Of a DNA stretch of 64,000 nt, positions 1 to 8,716 are shown in pieces. Within the stretch, counting starts at the first letter, position 1, and every line of letters begins with the position of its first letter. The notes beneath the pieces are model-generated. The model was given only the letters and a program-made list of their open reading frames with translations. It searched no databases and was not told the DNA's origin. The position numbers and the translations under genes are program-made. This DNA comes from Pedobacter sp. ISL-64 (GTDB lineage Bacteria; Bacteroidota; Bacteroidia; Sphingobacteriales; Sphingobacteriaceae), in assembly GCF_018613605.1 (NCBI RefSeq), contig NZ_JAGGPU010000008.1:248001-312000 (forward strand). The letters run 5' to 3'.

Positions 1-12
1 AACCAAACAAAC

Positions 13-408
13 ATGAAAATTCAAAATTATGCAGCAGTATCATGCTGCCTTGCACTTACCTTGTTCTTTTTTTCGGCCAAATCGCAAACAAAAGCTGTTC
101 TTTTTGACGGCACTTTAGTTGCCGGATATGTAGATGGCGGTGCATTTCTCAATTGCGCTGGACCGGGCATTAAATTCAGCAAAAAGCCCTATAGTGTATT
201 ATTAGGTCTGTTACCTACTTTAAGAATTAAAGAAGACAAAGTGGCATCGGGCGCTCCAAAAAACAAATTACTTACACCTAGCCTGGGTTTTGGCTTAACA
301 GCTGCATTTCGGCATGTAGCTTTACAACTCCCTTTATACTACAACCCTAAAACCGCAGTCAAAAATGGCGAATGGAACGTTGGCGTAGGCTTAGGCTATA
401 AATTCTAA
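13..408 (+). CDS. Small exported protein of unknown function
   Basis: 131 residues. An N-terminal signal peptide is visible (basic start, hydrophobic stretch to about residue 24, cut near 'AKSQ'). The mature part is short, rich in Gly and aromatic residues, with alternating hydrophobic stretches ('PSLGFGLTAAFRH', 'NVGVGLGYKF') and a terminal Phe, as is common for outer-membrane beta-strand proteins. It lies 38 bp upstream of narK on the same strand and may share its transcript, so a role at the outer membrane in nitrate use is possible but only inferred from position. I do not recognise the family. The gene starts only 12 bases into the window, so its promoter is not visible. Confidence 0.7.
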   Translation: MKIQNYAAVSCCLALTLFFFSAKSQTKAVLFDGTLVAGYVDGGAFLNCAGPGIKFSKKPYSVLLGLLPTLRIKEDKVASGAPKNKLLTPSLGFGLTAAFRHVALQLPLYYNPKTAVKNGEWNVGVGLGYKF

Positions 409-446
409 AAGAACCCATTTATTTATTTACGCTTAAACAGATCGTT

Positions 447-1814
447 ATGACACTAAACTCCATTACTAAACCGCTAGATAAATTAAATATATTTTCGTTC
501 AAAGGTGTTCAGATGAAAACCTTTCACATCACCTGGCTAACTTTCTTCTTTTGTTTTTTCGCCTGGTTCGGCATGGCCCCCTTAATGAAAATTGCAAGAG
601 AGCAATTACACCTTACCAAAGATCAGGTTGGCAATATTCAGATTGCTTCAGTATCAGCTACCATTATTGCCCGTTTACTGATCGGACGGCTAATTGATAA
701 ATTTGGCCCCAAGCTTATTTACACCTGGCTTTTGGTACTGTGTGCCATTCCGGTACTGTTAATCGGAACCAGCCATTCTTATACTTCATTTTTGCTTTTC
801 CGCCTGGCGATTGGCGTAATCGGCGCTTCATTTGTAATTACCCAATTCCACACCTCCATTATGTTTGCTTCGAACATTAAAGGAACCGCAAATGCAACTG
901 CAGGTGGCTTCGGTAATGCAGGTGGTGGTGCTGCCAATTTATTTATGCCTTTAATCGCATCTGGCATTACTGCTCTGGGCTTTTGTAGCACTGAAGACAG
1001 CTGGCGTTATGCTATGATTTTCCCTGGTGTAATGCTTTTAGTATGTGCTTTTTTATATCACCGTTATACTTTAGATACCCCACAGGGAGATTTTAAGGAT
1101 TTAAAAGATGAAAACATAAAAAGCACCAAAAACACATTTTTAATCGCCGCAAAAGATTACCGCACCTGGATTTTAACCATTGCCTACGCTGCCTGTTTTG
1201 GTGTAGAAATAACGGTTGACAACTTTGCGCCGATCTTTTTTACAGATTCATTCGGCGCAACAATCGCCATAGCCGGAATGGTTGCAGGTATTTTTGGCTG
1301 GATCAATGTTTTTGCCAGACCATTGGGTGGAATTGTTGCTGATAAAATTGGTAAAACCTGGGGATTTGATGGCAAAACACTTTTACTTGCGCTATTGCTT
1401 CTGATAGAAGGAATCGGCCTGATCTGGTTCGCAAAATCGGGCAATATTGGAATGGCTATTTTTATGATGTTCGTTTTCGGTCTAAGTTTAAAAATGGCCA
1501 ACGGAGCAACTTACAGCCTTGTTCCTTTCATTAATCCACTTGCAGTTGGTAGTGTAGCAGGTATTGTAGGTGCCGGCGGAAATATCGGCGCTATGCTTAT
1601 TGCATTTATGTTTAAAGCCAAAGCTGGTCATGCTACTAAAAATGTAATCGAAAATGGGCATTCTATTCAAAAAGATCTGATCGATTATACCAGTGCATTT
1701 ACCTTTCTAGGCTTTATCATTCTGGGAATTGGCATTGCTGTATTTATTTTCAGAACCATTATGGCACAGAAAAGAGCAGAGATAGAAGATCTTGTACTTA
1801 CACCGAGCAAATAG
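447..1814 (+). CDS. narK: NarK-type nitrate/nitrite transporter (MFS)
   Basis: 455 residues, about 12 membrane segments, major facilitator superfamily. NarK/NasA members carry glycine-rich nitrate signature motifs; here 'GGFGNAGGGAANLFMP' (near residues 152-167) matches the first, and 'GAGGNIGAML' (near 376-385) the second. The loop 'GRLIDKFGPK' is the usual MFS motif after the second helix. It should bring nitrate in (or exchange nitrite) across the inner membrane. The nitrate reductase follows 42 bp downstream on the same strand, so co-transcription is likely. A second possible start is Met23 ('MKTFHITWL'), which would put the first helix closer to the N-terminus; the long start gives a 22-residue cytosolic extension. 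Confidence 0.92.
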   Translation: MTLNSITKPLDKLNIFSFKGVQMKTFHITWLTFFFCFFAWFGMAPLMKIAREQLHLTKDQVGNIQIASVSATIIARLLIGRLIDKFGPKLIYTWLLVLCAIPVLLIGTSHSYTSFLLFRLAIGVIGASFVITQFHTSIMFASNIKGTANATAGGFGNAGGGAANLFMPLIASGITALGFCSTEDSWRYAMIFPGVMLLVCAFLYHRYTLDTPQGDFKDLKDENIKSTKNTFLIAAKDYRTWILTIAYAACFGVEITVDNFAPIFFTDSFGATIAIAGMVAGIFGWINVFARPLGGIVADKIGKTWGFDGKTLLLALLLLIEGIGLIWFAKSGNIGMAIFMMFVFGLSLKMANGATYSLVPFINPLAVGSVAGIVGAGGNIGAMLIAFMFKAKAGHATKNVIENGHSIQKDLIDYTSAFTFLGFIILGIGIAVFIFRTIMAQKRAEIEDLVLTPSK

Positions 1815-1856
1815 TCATACCAAAAGTAAAAATCTACCTACAATACCGTTGATCAT

Positions 1857-4800
1857 TTGAAAGAAGAAAAGAATATATCGCTAAATAATACAACAACATG
1901 CTGCTATTGCGGAGTGGGCTGTGGTATTGTGGTAAATAAAGATATCCATGAGCGGATAACAGTTGAAGGAGACAAAAACCACCCTGTAAACAAAGGCATG
2001 TTGTGTAGTAAAGGCATGAATCTTCATTACACGGCGAATGACAAAAGTGACAGACTGCTGTACCCCGAAATGCGCTACAACAAGAATATGCCCCTCCAAA
2101 GGGTTAGTTGGGATACCGCACTAGAAAGAACGGCAGCCGTTTTTAAAGCACTGATTAAAAAACATGGTCCCGATAGTGTGGCTTTTTATGCAAGCGGACA
2201 ATGTTTAACGGAAGAGTATTATGTAGTAAACAAATTGATTAAAGGTTTTATCGGTAGCAATAATATCGATACCAACAGCCGCTTATGTATGAGCAGTGCG
2301 GTTGTTGGTTATAAAATGAGCTTAGGTGAAGATACTGTGCCCATTAGTTACGATGATATTGAAATTGCCGATTGTATTTTTGTTGCGGGTGCAAATCCAG
2401 CATGGTGCCATCCTATCCTTTGGCGCCGTGTTGAAGCCGCAAAGCAAAAAAATCCAGACTTAAAGATCATTGTCAGTGACCCGCGAAAAACGCAGACCTG
2501 CTCGCTCGCCAATGTCCATTTGCAACTCAATCCAGGCACCGATATTACCCTTCACCACGCCATTGGCCGATGTTTAATTGAAGATGGAAAAATCGACGCT
2601 GATTTTATCATCAACAGCACCAATGGTTATGAAAAATACCATGCTACCGTTTTCGAAACCTCACTGGCCGAAGCAGCAGTTATTTGTGGCATAAAAGAAA
2701 GTGATATCCGCTTGGCTGCATCGTACATCGGCAATGCAAAAGGTTTCATCAGCATGTGGACCATGGGGCTTAACCAAAGTGTGGTGGGTACTAATAAAAA
2801 CCTTTCATTAATCAATCTAAACCTGATTACTGGCCATATTGGCAAACCTGGAAGCGGACCTTTTTCACTCACCGGACAACCAAATGCCATGGGAGGACGA
2901 GAAGTTGGTGGTTTAAGCAATTTATTGCCAGCACATCGCATTTTAGCCAACGAAAGTCACCGCAATGAGGTCGAAAAATTTTGGCAGATCCCATTGGGCA
3001 CCATACAATCTAAACCGGGCTTAACTGCAACCGAAATGTTTGATGAACTGAATGCCGGAAAGCTCAAAGCGGTATGGATTTTATGCACCAATCCATTGAT
3101 TAGCCTGCCTGATGTTCGTGTGGCCGAAGAAGGATTAAAAAAAGCGAAATTTGTAGTTGTTCAGGACATTAGCAACAAAGTAGAAACCTTAAAATACGCT
3201 GATGTGGTTTTACCTGCAGCTGCCTGGGTAGAAAAAGAGGGCACCATGACCAATGCAGGCCGCTATATTTCTTATCTCAGTAAAGTAACCGAAGCACCTG
3301 GAGAAGCCTTACCAGATTCGGAAATTATCTGCCGGTTTGCAAAAAAAATGGGTTATCACGGTTTCGATTTCAAAAGTGCTTCCGAAATATATAACGAGCA
3401 TGCGGCCCTTACGGAAGGAACCAACATTGATATCAGCGGACTTAATTATGAGATTTTAAGGGAAAAAAGAGCCGTTCAATGGCCTTACCCGAAGCAAGAA
3501 AAAGCATTCGGAACAGCCAGGTTATTTACCGATCACCAGTTTTACACACCAGATAAAAAAGCCAATATTTTATCATTTGATGACCAAAACCAATCGGAAG
3601 CTTTAACATCGGAACATCCATTGATTTTAACCACCGGAAGAATCAGAGATCAATGGCATACCCGAAGCAAAACAGGCAAGGTAAATAAACTGAACCAGCA
3701 TATCAGCGAATCTTTTTTAGAGATCAACCCAATTGATGCTGAAGCCCGGAACATTAAAGACAATGATATTATCGAAATTTCCAGTTTACGTGGAAATGTT
3801 CGTGTAAAAGCAAAATTTTCGGAAGATATTAAACCCGGAGTGGTTTTTATGCCCATGCACTGGGGAAAAATCTTAAAAAGTGATCTAAACCGGGTGAATA
3901 ACCTAACCAATAACCTGGTTGACCCACTAAGCAAAGAACCCGATTTTAAATTTAGTGCTGTAGAAGTAAAATTATATCAAAAAGCCCGACAAAAGATCAT
4001 TGTTATTGGCGCTGGCGCTGGTGCCTGCGGTTTTGTTAAAAGTTACAGGGCTTTAAATACCGAAGATGATATTGAGATCTTTAGCAAAGAGAATTTCCCT
4101 TTTTACAACAGGGTACTTCTCCCTGATTATATTATTGGCACTTTACCCTGGCATAACCTCATTAAAATGAGCGATAGTGAGGAAACCGATTACAGAATTA
4201 AACTGCACCGGGGACTAGGTGTTGAAAAAATCAACAAGGAAAATAAAACTATTATCGATAGTAATGGAGAAACCCACCATTACGATGTTCTGCTCCTGGC
4301 CACCGGAAGCAGGGCTTTTGTGCTTAAAGATATCCCGAAACTAAACGGCATATTTACCATGCGCAGCCGTAATGATGCCGACAGTTTTAAAAAACATGTG
4401 GATACCACAAATGGAAAAGTAGTAATTGTTGGTGGCGGTTTATTGGGAATCGAATTGGCCACATCTTTGGCCGAAACAGGATCAAAAGTGACGATTATCC
4501 AACGGATATCGAGATTAATGGGTCGCCAGTTGGATGCATTAGGCAGTCAGTTACTACATGAAGAACTGACCAGCAAAGGCATTGATATTTTTTATAATGA
4601 TGAAGTAGACCGGATTATCGGAGAAAAAAATATTTCGGGTATCCGTTTAAAAAGTGGTTTATTGATCGATTGCGAATCTTTAGTAATTGCCATAGGTACT
4701 GTTCCGAATACGGAACTGATTAAAGAAGCAGGCATAGAATGTAAAAGAGGTGTTGTGGTTGATGAATACCTGAGAACCACCGAAAAAGACATTTATGCCA

Positions 4801-5408
4801 TTGGTGAGATTGCCGAATTTAAAGGCCAGATGTACGGCATTACCGCAGCAGCAGAACAACAGGCCGAAATAGTGGCACGATTTCTTTGCGGAGATATTGC
4901 TAAATTTTACCAGGGCAGCCTGCTCATGAATATCCTTAAAATGCACAGTTTAGAACTCTGTTCATTAGGTTTGGCCGAAATACCGAACAACGACCCCACT
5001 TATGAGGAAATTGTTTTTATTGATAAAGCCAAACGTTACTATAAAAAATGTATTGTACATAACGATAAATTGGTTGGGGCGATATTAATCGGCGATAAAA
5101 GTGAGTTTTTGGAGTTCCGTAACCTGATCGAAAATAAAATGGAGTTGAGCGAAAAGCGGCTTCAGTTATTAAGAAGTGGTAAAACAACCGAACCTATTAT
5201 AGGCAAAACCGTATGCAGCTGCAACAATGTTGGCGAAGGCAACCTGATCAACAAAATTAAAGATGGCTGTAAAGATCATTTGCAGCTTTGCCAGTTAACT
5301 GGCGCTGGAATGGGTTGTGGTAGTTGCAGGCCCGAGGTAAAAGCCATATTAGATTCTTTTGTAAATGTATTAAAAACGGAACCTAAGCAGGTTTTAGTAG
5401 AGAAATGA
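1857..5408 (+). CDS. Fused assimilatory nitrate reductase: Mo catalytic part + FAD/NADH part + [2Fe-2S] domain
   Basis: 1183 residues, a three-part fusion. Residues about 10-700 are a Nas/Nap-type molybdopterin oxidoreductase: [4Fe-4S] ligands in C15-x2-C18-x3-C22 and C50, the Mo-ligand Cys144 in 'SRLCMSSAV', and a molybdopterin dinucleotide-binding domain near 595-700. From about 710 a pyridine-nucleotide/FAD oxidoreductase like the N-terminal part of NirB follows ('IVIGAGAGACGF', second Rossmann motif 'VVIVGGGLLGIELA'). The end (about 1117-1160) is a BFD-like [2Fe-2S] domain, 'CSCNN' then 'CQLTGAGMGCGSC'. One chain could therefore pass electrons from NAD(P)H to nitrate. The start is TTG at 1857: the first in-frame ATG is residue 48, after three of the cluster cysteines, and no ATG lies just upstream in frame. 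No NirB siroheme domain is present. Confidence 0.9.
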   Translation: MKEEKNISLNNTTTCCYCGVGCGIVVNKDIHERITVEGDKNHPVNKGMLCSKGMNLHYTANDKSDRLLYPEMRYNKNMPLQRVSWDTALERTAAVFKALIKKHGPDSVAFYASGQCLTEEYYVVNKLIKGFIGSNNIDTNSRLCMSSAVVGYKMSLGEDTVPISYDDIEIADCIFVAGANPAWCHPILWRRVEAAKQKNPDLKIIVSDPRKTQTCSLANVHLQLNPGTDITLHHAIGRCLIEDGKIDADFIINSTNGYEKYHATVFETSLAEAAVICGIKESDIRLAASYIGNAKGFISMWTMGLNQSVVGTNKNLSLINLNLITGHIGKPGSGPFSLTGQPNAMGGREVGGLSNLLPAHRILANESHRNEVEKFWQIPLGTIQSKPGLTATEMFDELNAGKLKAVWILCTNPLISLPDVRVAEEGLKKAKFVVVQDISNKVETLKYADVVLPAAAWVEKEGTMTNAGRYISYLSKVTEAPGEALPDSEIICRFAKKMGYHGFDFKSASEIYNEHAALTEGTNIDISGLNYEILREKRAVQWPYPKQEKAFGTARLFTDHQFYTPDKKANILSFDDQNQSEALTSEHPLILTTGRIRDQWHTRSKTGKVNKLNQHISESFLEINPIDAEARNIKDNDIIEISSLRGNVRVKAKFSEDIKPGVVFMPMHWGKILKSDLNRVNNLTNNLVDPLSKEPDFKFSAVEVKLYQKARQKIIVIGAGAGACGFVKSYRALNTEDDIEIFSKENFPFYNRVLLPDYIIGTLPWHNLIKMSDSEETDYRIKLHRGLGVEKINKENKTIIDSNGETHHYDVLLLATGSRAFVLKDIPKLNGIFTMRSRNDADSFKKHVDTTNGKVVIVGGGLLGIELATSLAETGSKVTIIQRISRLMGRQLDALGSQLLHEELTSKGIDIFYNDEVDRIIGEKNISGIRLKSGLLIDCESLVIAIGTVPNTELIKEAGIECKRGVVVDEYLRTTEKDIYAIGEIAEFKGQMYGITAAAEQQAEIVARFLCGDIAKFYQGSLLMNILKMHSLELCSLGLAEIPNNDPTYEEIVFIDKAKRYYKKCIVHNDKLVGAILIGDKSEFLEFRNLIENKMELSEKRLQLLRSGKTTEPIIGKTVCSCNNVGEGNLINKIKDGCKDHLQLCQLTGAGMGCGSCRPEVKAILDSFVNVLKTEPKQVLVEK

Positions 5409-5513
5409 TAGATTTTGGTGATTATTCATAAGCTTGTATCATAGTACGAATTGTCATCCTGAGAAATAAGTTTTGGAAAAACATTGGAGTTGAGCTGACA
5501 GGGTACGGCGTAT

Positions 5514-5598
5514 CGTCATTCCCAACTTGATTGGGAATCGTAATGCCACAGTAGGTTTTGTAGGTTGCATTAAGATTCCCGCCTGCGCGAGAATGACG
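5514..5598. repeat. Intergenic inverted repeat, CGTCATT type
   Basis: The outer ends are CGTCATTCCC and GAATGACG, and inside lie GATTGGGAATC and GATTCCCGCC, so the segment can fold into a long imperfect hairpin. The flank 'GCGTATCGTCATT' is shared with the copy at 54936. It sits between the nitrate reductase and the nitrate-reductase-associated gene, in a 214-bp gap that also holds GTCATCCTGAG (about 5453), a fragment echoed in reverse near 17277. Looks like a dispersed REP-like element. Confidence 0.6.
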
Positions 5599-5634
5599 AT
5601 AGATTGCTAAAGAATATTTAAATTGAACAAAGTG

Positions 5635-6138
5635 ATGAAAGTAAAAATAGGTCCTTCAGAATTTAAAAACCTAAAAGGGATTGAATATTTTAAATTCGAA
5701 GAAGATTTTATTGAAGAAAATATACGTTGTATCCCCATGATCGTCCGTTTTAAAATGGATGCCGCAGGAATAAAACTAAAATTGGCTGAATGGAGTAAAT
5801 TTCATCCATCAGAAAGAATCCAACTGGCTTTACTACCGGTTTCAACTCAAGAACAAACAGATAAGTACCATCAATTTCTGATTGACCTGATTACCAAATA
5901 TACTGGAAATCAAGCCACCACGCTAGCTATCGACCCGCTGCCTGATTGGGGAAACTTACATCAAATCCCTACGATGCTAAGAGAAAAGGCGACAGAATTA
6001 GCTTTGCAGCTCTCCTTAAACCAATGGCGAAAACTCACTAATATCCAAAGGTTTGCGCTTTTAAAATTATGCAGACCAGGGCACGAAAACAAAAACTTCC
6101 CAAAGGCAATAGTAGAATTTGGACTTTTAAATAGCTAA
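5635..6138 (+). CDS. Nitrate reductase-associated protein
   Basis: 167 residues from the ATG at 5635; an in-frame TTG at 5623 would add four residues and I prefer the ATG. The sequence fits the 'nitrate reductase associated protein' family (PF09655): 'FKFEEDFIEENIRCIPMIVR' near the start, 'WSKFHPSERIQL' in the middle and 'LTNIQRFALLKLCRPGHENKNF' near the end. Family members are found next to assimilatory nitrate reductases, mostly in cyanobacteria and Bacteroidota; the molecular role is not established. No signal peptide or membrane segment. It ends 3 bp before the next gene, so the two are almost certainly co-transcribed. Confidence 0.85.
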   Translation: MKVKIGPSEFKNLKGIEYFKFEEDFIEENIRCIPMIVRFKMDAAGIKLKLAEWSKFHPSERIQLALLPVSTQEQTDKYHQFLIDLITKYTGNQATTLAIDPLPDWGNLHQIPTMLREKATELALQLSLNQWRKLTNIQRFALLKLCRPGHENKNFPKAIVEFGLLNS

Positions 6139-6141
6139 ACC

Positions 6142-7623
6142 ATGTATCAAACCATAATCATTAACTTTCCAGGCGGCATCATATCACCGGGCAATTTGTA
6201 TAATATCCTGGTTGCGGCAACAAAAGCGCGGATCCAATATGTTCGTTTTGGCCTCCGCCAGCAGTTATTGATTGATACTACAACCTATAATATTGTCATA
6301 TTTACAGGTGAAATGGATAAACTTGGGATCGATTATGAAGTTGACACCAATAATTTCCCGAATATTATCAGTTCTTATCCTGCTGAAGAGATTTTTATCC
6401 GCAAAACCTGGCTTACTGAAGGGGTATATAAGGATGTTTTAGACGACATCGACTTTAGACCTTCCGTTAAAGTCAATATCTGCGATAGCGACCAAAGCTT
6501 TACCCCTATGTTAACGGGTAATATCAACTGGATTGCCTCTTCACAATCCGAACATTATTGGCATTTGATTATCCGGTTTCCAAAAACCAATGTAACTTAT
6601 GAATGGAATCAGCTTTGTTACACCAACCATATTGCACAGGTTACCAAAGCGCTGGAGGGTATTATCAAAAACAATCAGTCACAGTTTGTAGATAATCCAC
6701 AAGCCAATGGTGAAGAGCTCTTTGCATTTTTAGATCAGGACAACTTCATTCTTAAACAGGCCGAAAATACCGTATCGCTATCTTCATTTAACCTACCTTA
6801 TTACGAGGGCTTAAACCGATATAACAATAAATATTGGTTGGGTATCTACAGGCGTGATGAATTGTTCAGCATTCCATTCTTAAAGAAACTCTGCCAGCTT
6901 TGTTTAGATACCAAACTCGGTCAGTTGTGCTGTACCTCCTGGAAAACCATTATTATAAAAGGGATTGATGAAAAAGACAAAAACCTTTGGAATGGCTTGC
7001 TCGAAGAATTTGAGATCAATATGCGGCATGCGGCCAACGAACTTAACTTTCAGGTGGAAGACAATTGTAACGAAGGCCTGGCGTTAAAAAATTTCCTTGT
7101 TAAACATTTAAGCATTGATGATACCAGGACGTTTGGAATCTGCTTTGGCATTAAAACACGCAAAAAAAGTGAGGTTTTCAGTAGTATCCTGATCCAAAAA
7201 CGCCACGTGATTAATATATTGGGTTTAAAACTACTCCCCGTTTACGATATCCTTTGTGCTAAGGATTTTAACCCCAACGAGCGTACCGGCGAAATTTTTA
7301 GCAGGAGTAATCCTAGTTTTTTATTACCAGAACAAGTAAGGCGTTCGATATTTAAGTTTTACAAATACCGTTTAAATGCGATAAAAACCGGTAATCAAAA
7401 ACAGAGCTTTCAAAATGAAGAAACGATAAAAAAAGATGGCGAGTTTTTATACCAGTGTAACAATTGTTTAACAGTGTACAACGAGCGCATTGGCGAAATT
7501 GAAAACAACATTAACCCAGGTACGGCATTTAAAGATTTACCGGAAGGTTATTGTTGTGTGCTTTGTGAAGGAGAAAAAGACAATTTCACTAAAATTGATC
7601 AATCGGCCTTGCAATTGTTATAA
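6142..7623 (+). CDS. Degenerate nitrite/sulfite-reductase-like protein with C-terminal rubredoxin domain
   Basis: 493 residues. The C-terminus (about 437-482) is a rubredoxin: 'CNNCLTVY', 'NPGTAFKDLP' and 'CCVLC' give the four iron-binding cysteines with family spacing. The rest resembles two ferredoxin-like half domains of siroheme reductases: 'IQYVRFGLRQQLLI' near residue 31 and 'LGQLCCTSWKTIIIKGI' near residue 256. The siroheme/[4Fe-4S] ligand pattern (a CPG-x(n)-C pair and a later CxxxC) is not seen; 'ICDSDQSFTPML' stands where the first would be expected. It may be an electron carrier or scaffold for the nitrate reductase rather than a catalytic nitrite reductase; this is inference. The 3' end overlaps the convergent mobA by 6 bp. 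Confidence 0.7.
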   Translation: MYQTIIINFPGGIISPGNLYNILVAATKARIQYVRFGLRQQLLIDTTTYNIVIFTGEMDKLGIDYEVDTNNFPNIISSYPAEEIFIRKTWLTEGVYKDVLDDIDFRPSVKVNICDSDQSFTPMLTGNINWIASSQSEHYWHLIIRFPKTNVTYEWNQLCYTNHIAQVTKALEGIIKNNQSQFVDNPQANGEELFAFLDQDNFILKQAENTVSLSSFNLPYYEGLNRYNNKYWLGIYRRDELFSIPFLKKLCQLCLDTKLGQLCCTSWKTIIIKGIDEKDKNLWNGLLEEFEINMRHAANELNFQVEDNCNEGLALKNFLVKHLSIDDTRTFGICFGIKTRKKSEVFSSILIQKRHVINILGLKLLPVYDILCAKDFNPNERTGEIFSRSNPSFLLPEQVRRSIFKFYKYRLNAIKTGNQKQSFQNEETIKKDGEFLYQCNNCLTVYNERIGEIENNINPGTAFKDLPEGYCCVLCEGEKDNFTKIDQSALQLL

Positions 7624-8202
7624 GCCGTTAATTTCTGCATGGGAGTTAAAATTACTGAAATAACGATAATCCTGGTCCTCAATGGCAATTTCGCAAACTC
7701 GCAAATTACATAAAACGTATTTCATGCTGTGTTTGGCCAAACCATTGGTTTGAAGCAGGTGTACAATTTTTTTCAAACCCTCAACTTTATAAATTCCGCA
7801 TAAAGGTTCTTGCTGACCATCTTTGGTGAAAATATAAGCTTCGAAAGAATCATCAGCTTTAAGTGAATGGATTAGCCTTTCCAGCAACCTGATTTCCATC
7901 AACAACATATCGCAGGCCAATAAGAACAGATCTTCCCCTGGATTTGTTAAGTGCGCAGAAAGCACCCCCAATAATGGTCCCTTGATATCAAGTAAAGAAT
8001 GATCAACTATCAGCTGTTCATTCCCAAAATACCCTGTATAGGTTTCTTGCTGCGATGGATTAACTGAAAATTTTACCGGGAGATCAAGCGCAGTTAATTT
8101 ATCAGCTGCCATCTGTGCCCATAATTTATCCTGATGACTGAGCAAACCTTTGTCAGTGCCCATCCTTAAACTCTGCCCGCCACATAAAACGATTCCTAAC
8201 AT
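7618..8202 (-). CDS. mobA: Molybdenum cofactor guanylyltransferase MobA
   Basis: 194 residues, the usual family length. The nucleotidyltransferase signature 'LCGGQSLRMGTDKG' lies at residues 6-19, followed by 'LDIKGPLLGVLSA' and the metal-binding region 'LLACDMLLM'. MobA attaches GMP to molybdopterin to give the bis-MGD form used by Nas/Nap-type nitrate reductases, so its place beside the nitrate reductase is functionally consistent. It is convergent with the rubredoxin-domain gene (6-bp overlap). The enzyme is cytosolic. Confidence 0.9.
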   Translation of the reverse strand: MLGIVLCGGQSLRMGTDKGLLSHQDKLWAQMAADKLTALDLPVKFSVNPSQQETYTGYFGNEQLIVDHSLLDIKGPLLGVLSAHLTNPGEDLFLLACDMLLMEIRLLERLIHSLKADDSFEAYIFTKDGQQEPLCGIYKVEGLKKIVHLLQTNGLAKHSMKYVLCNLRVCEIAIEDQDYRYFSNFNSHAEINGL

Positions 8203-8716
8203 ATTATATTAACAATTAAAAACTGGTTATTAGTTAAGCCGAGCGAAATAAATATTTTGAAAAGATACTTCAACTACGCCATCAATGACGCTAATTTGCA
8301 ATCATTTAAATATGAGCATTTTATGCCGATTTCTTATTTCCATCCAACTAGGCCATAGCACAGTATCCCCGTTCTACTTAAATCCGGCGTAACAAATTTT
8401 TCGGGCTGCACTGTTCTGGCCGTACAACTGGCTTCAAAAGAAAAATTTTCAGCCGGCATTTTTTTGTTTTTTCATGGGCCTTTATGTTTTCAACGGCATT
8501 CAAGCTAGCTGCGCTGGTCTTTTTGATGCCAAAAAGAAAGAAGCCTGTCCGGCTAGGAATAATAAACACCCCGACCCGCGCCCCCCCTATGAAAGAAGAG
8601 AATCACATATCAAACAAGATCAATAATTAAATGTCATTTATATTAATTTTTATCCAATAAATTATCCCTCAATATGACAACAACAGATTTTAACAAAATA
8701 AAATTATAAACCTTAA
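8203..8716. other. 514-bp gap with no supported gene
   Basis: Between mobA and the Crp/Fnr gene. A 63-codon minus-strand open frame (8378-8569) exists, but its translation is basic and low-complexity with no recognisable domain, and I do not support it. A run of C residues near 8581 is unusual for this AT-rich DNA. The stretch 8630-8700 is very AT-rich. The left end should hold the mobA promoter. I see no clear hairpin terminator. Confidence 0.5.

Noticed and set aside
8378..8569. 63-codon minus-strand frame between mobA and the Crp/Fnr gene
   Set aside because: Basic, low-complexity translation without a domain, membrane segment or start signal; might be part of a dispersed repeat, but I cannot show other copies.
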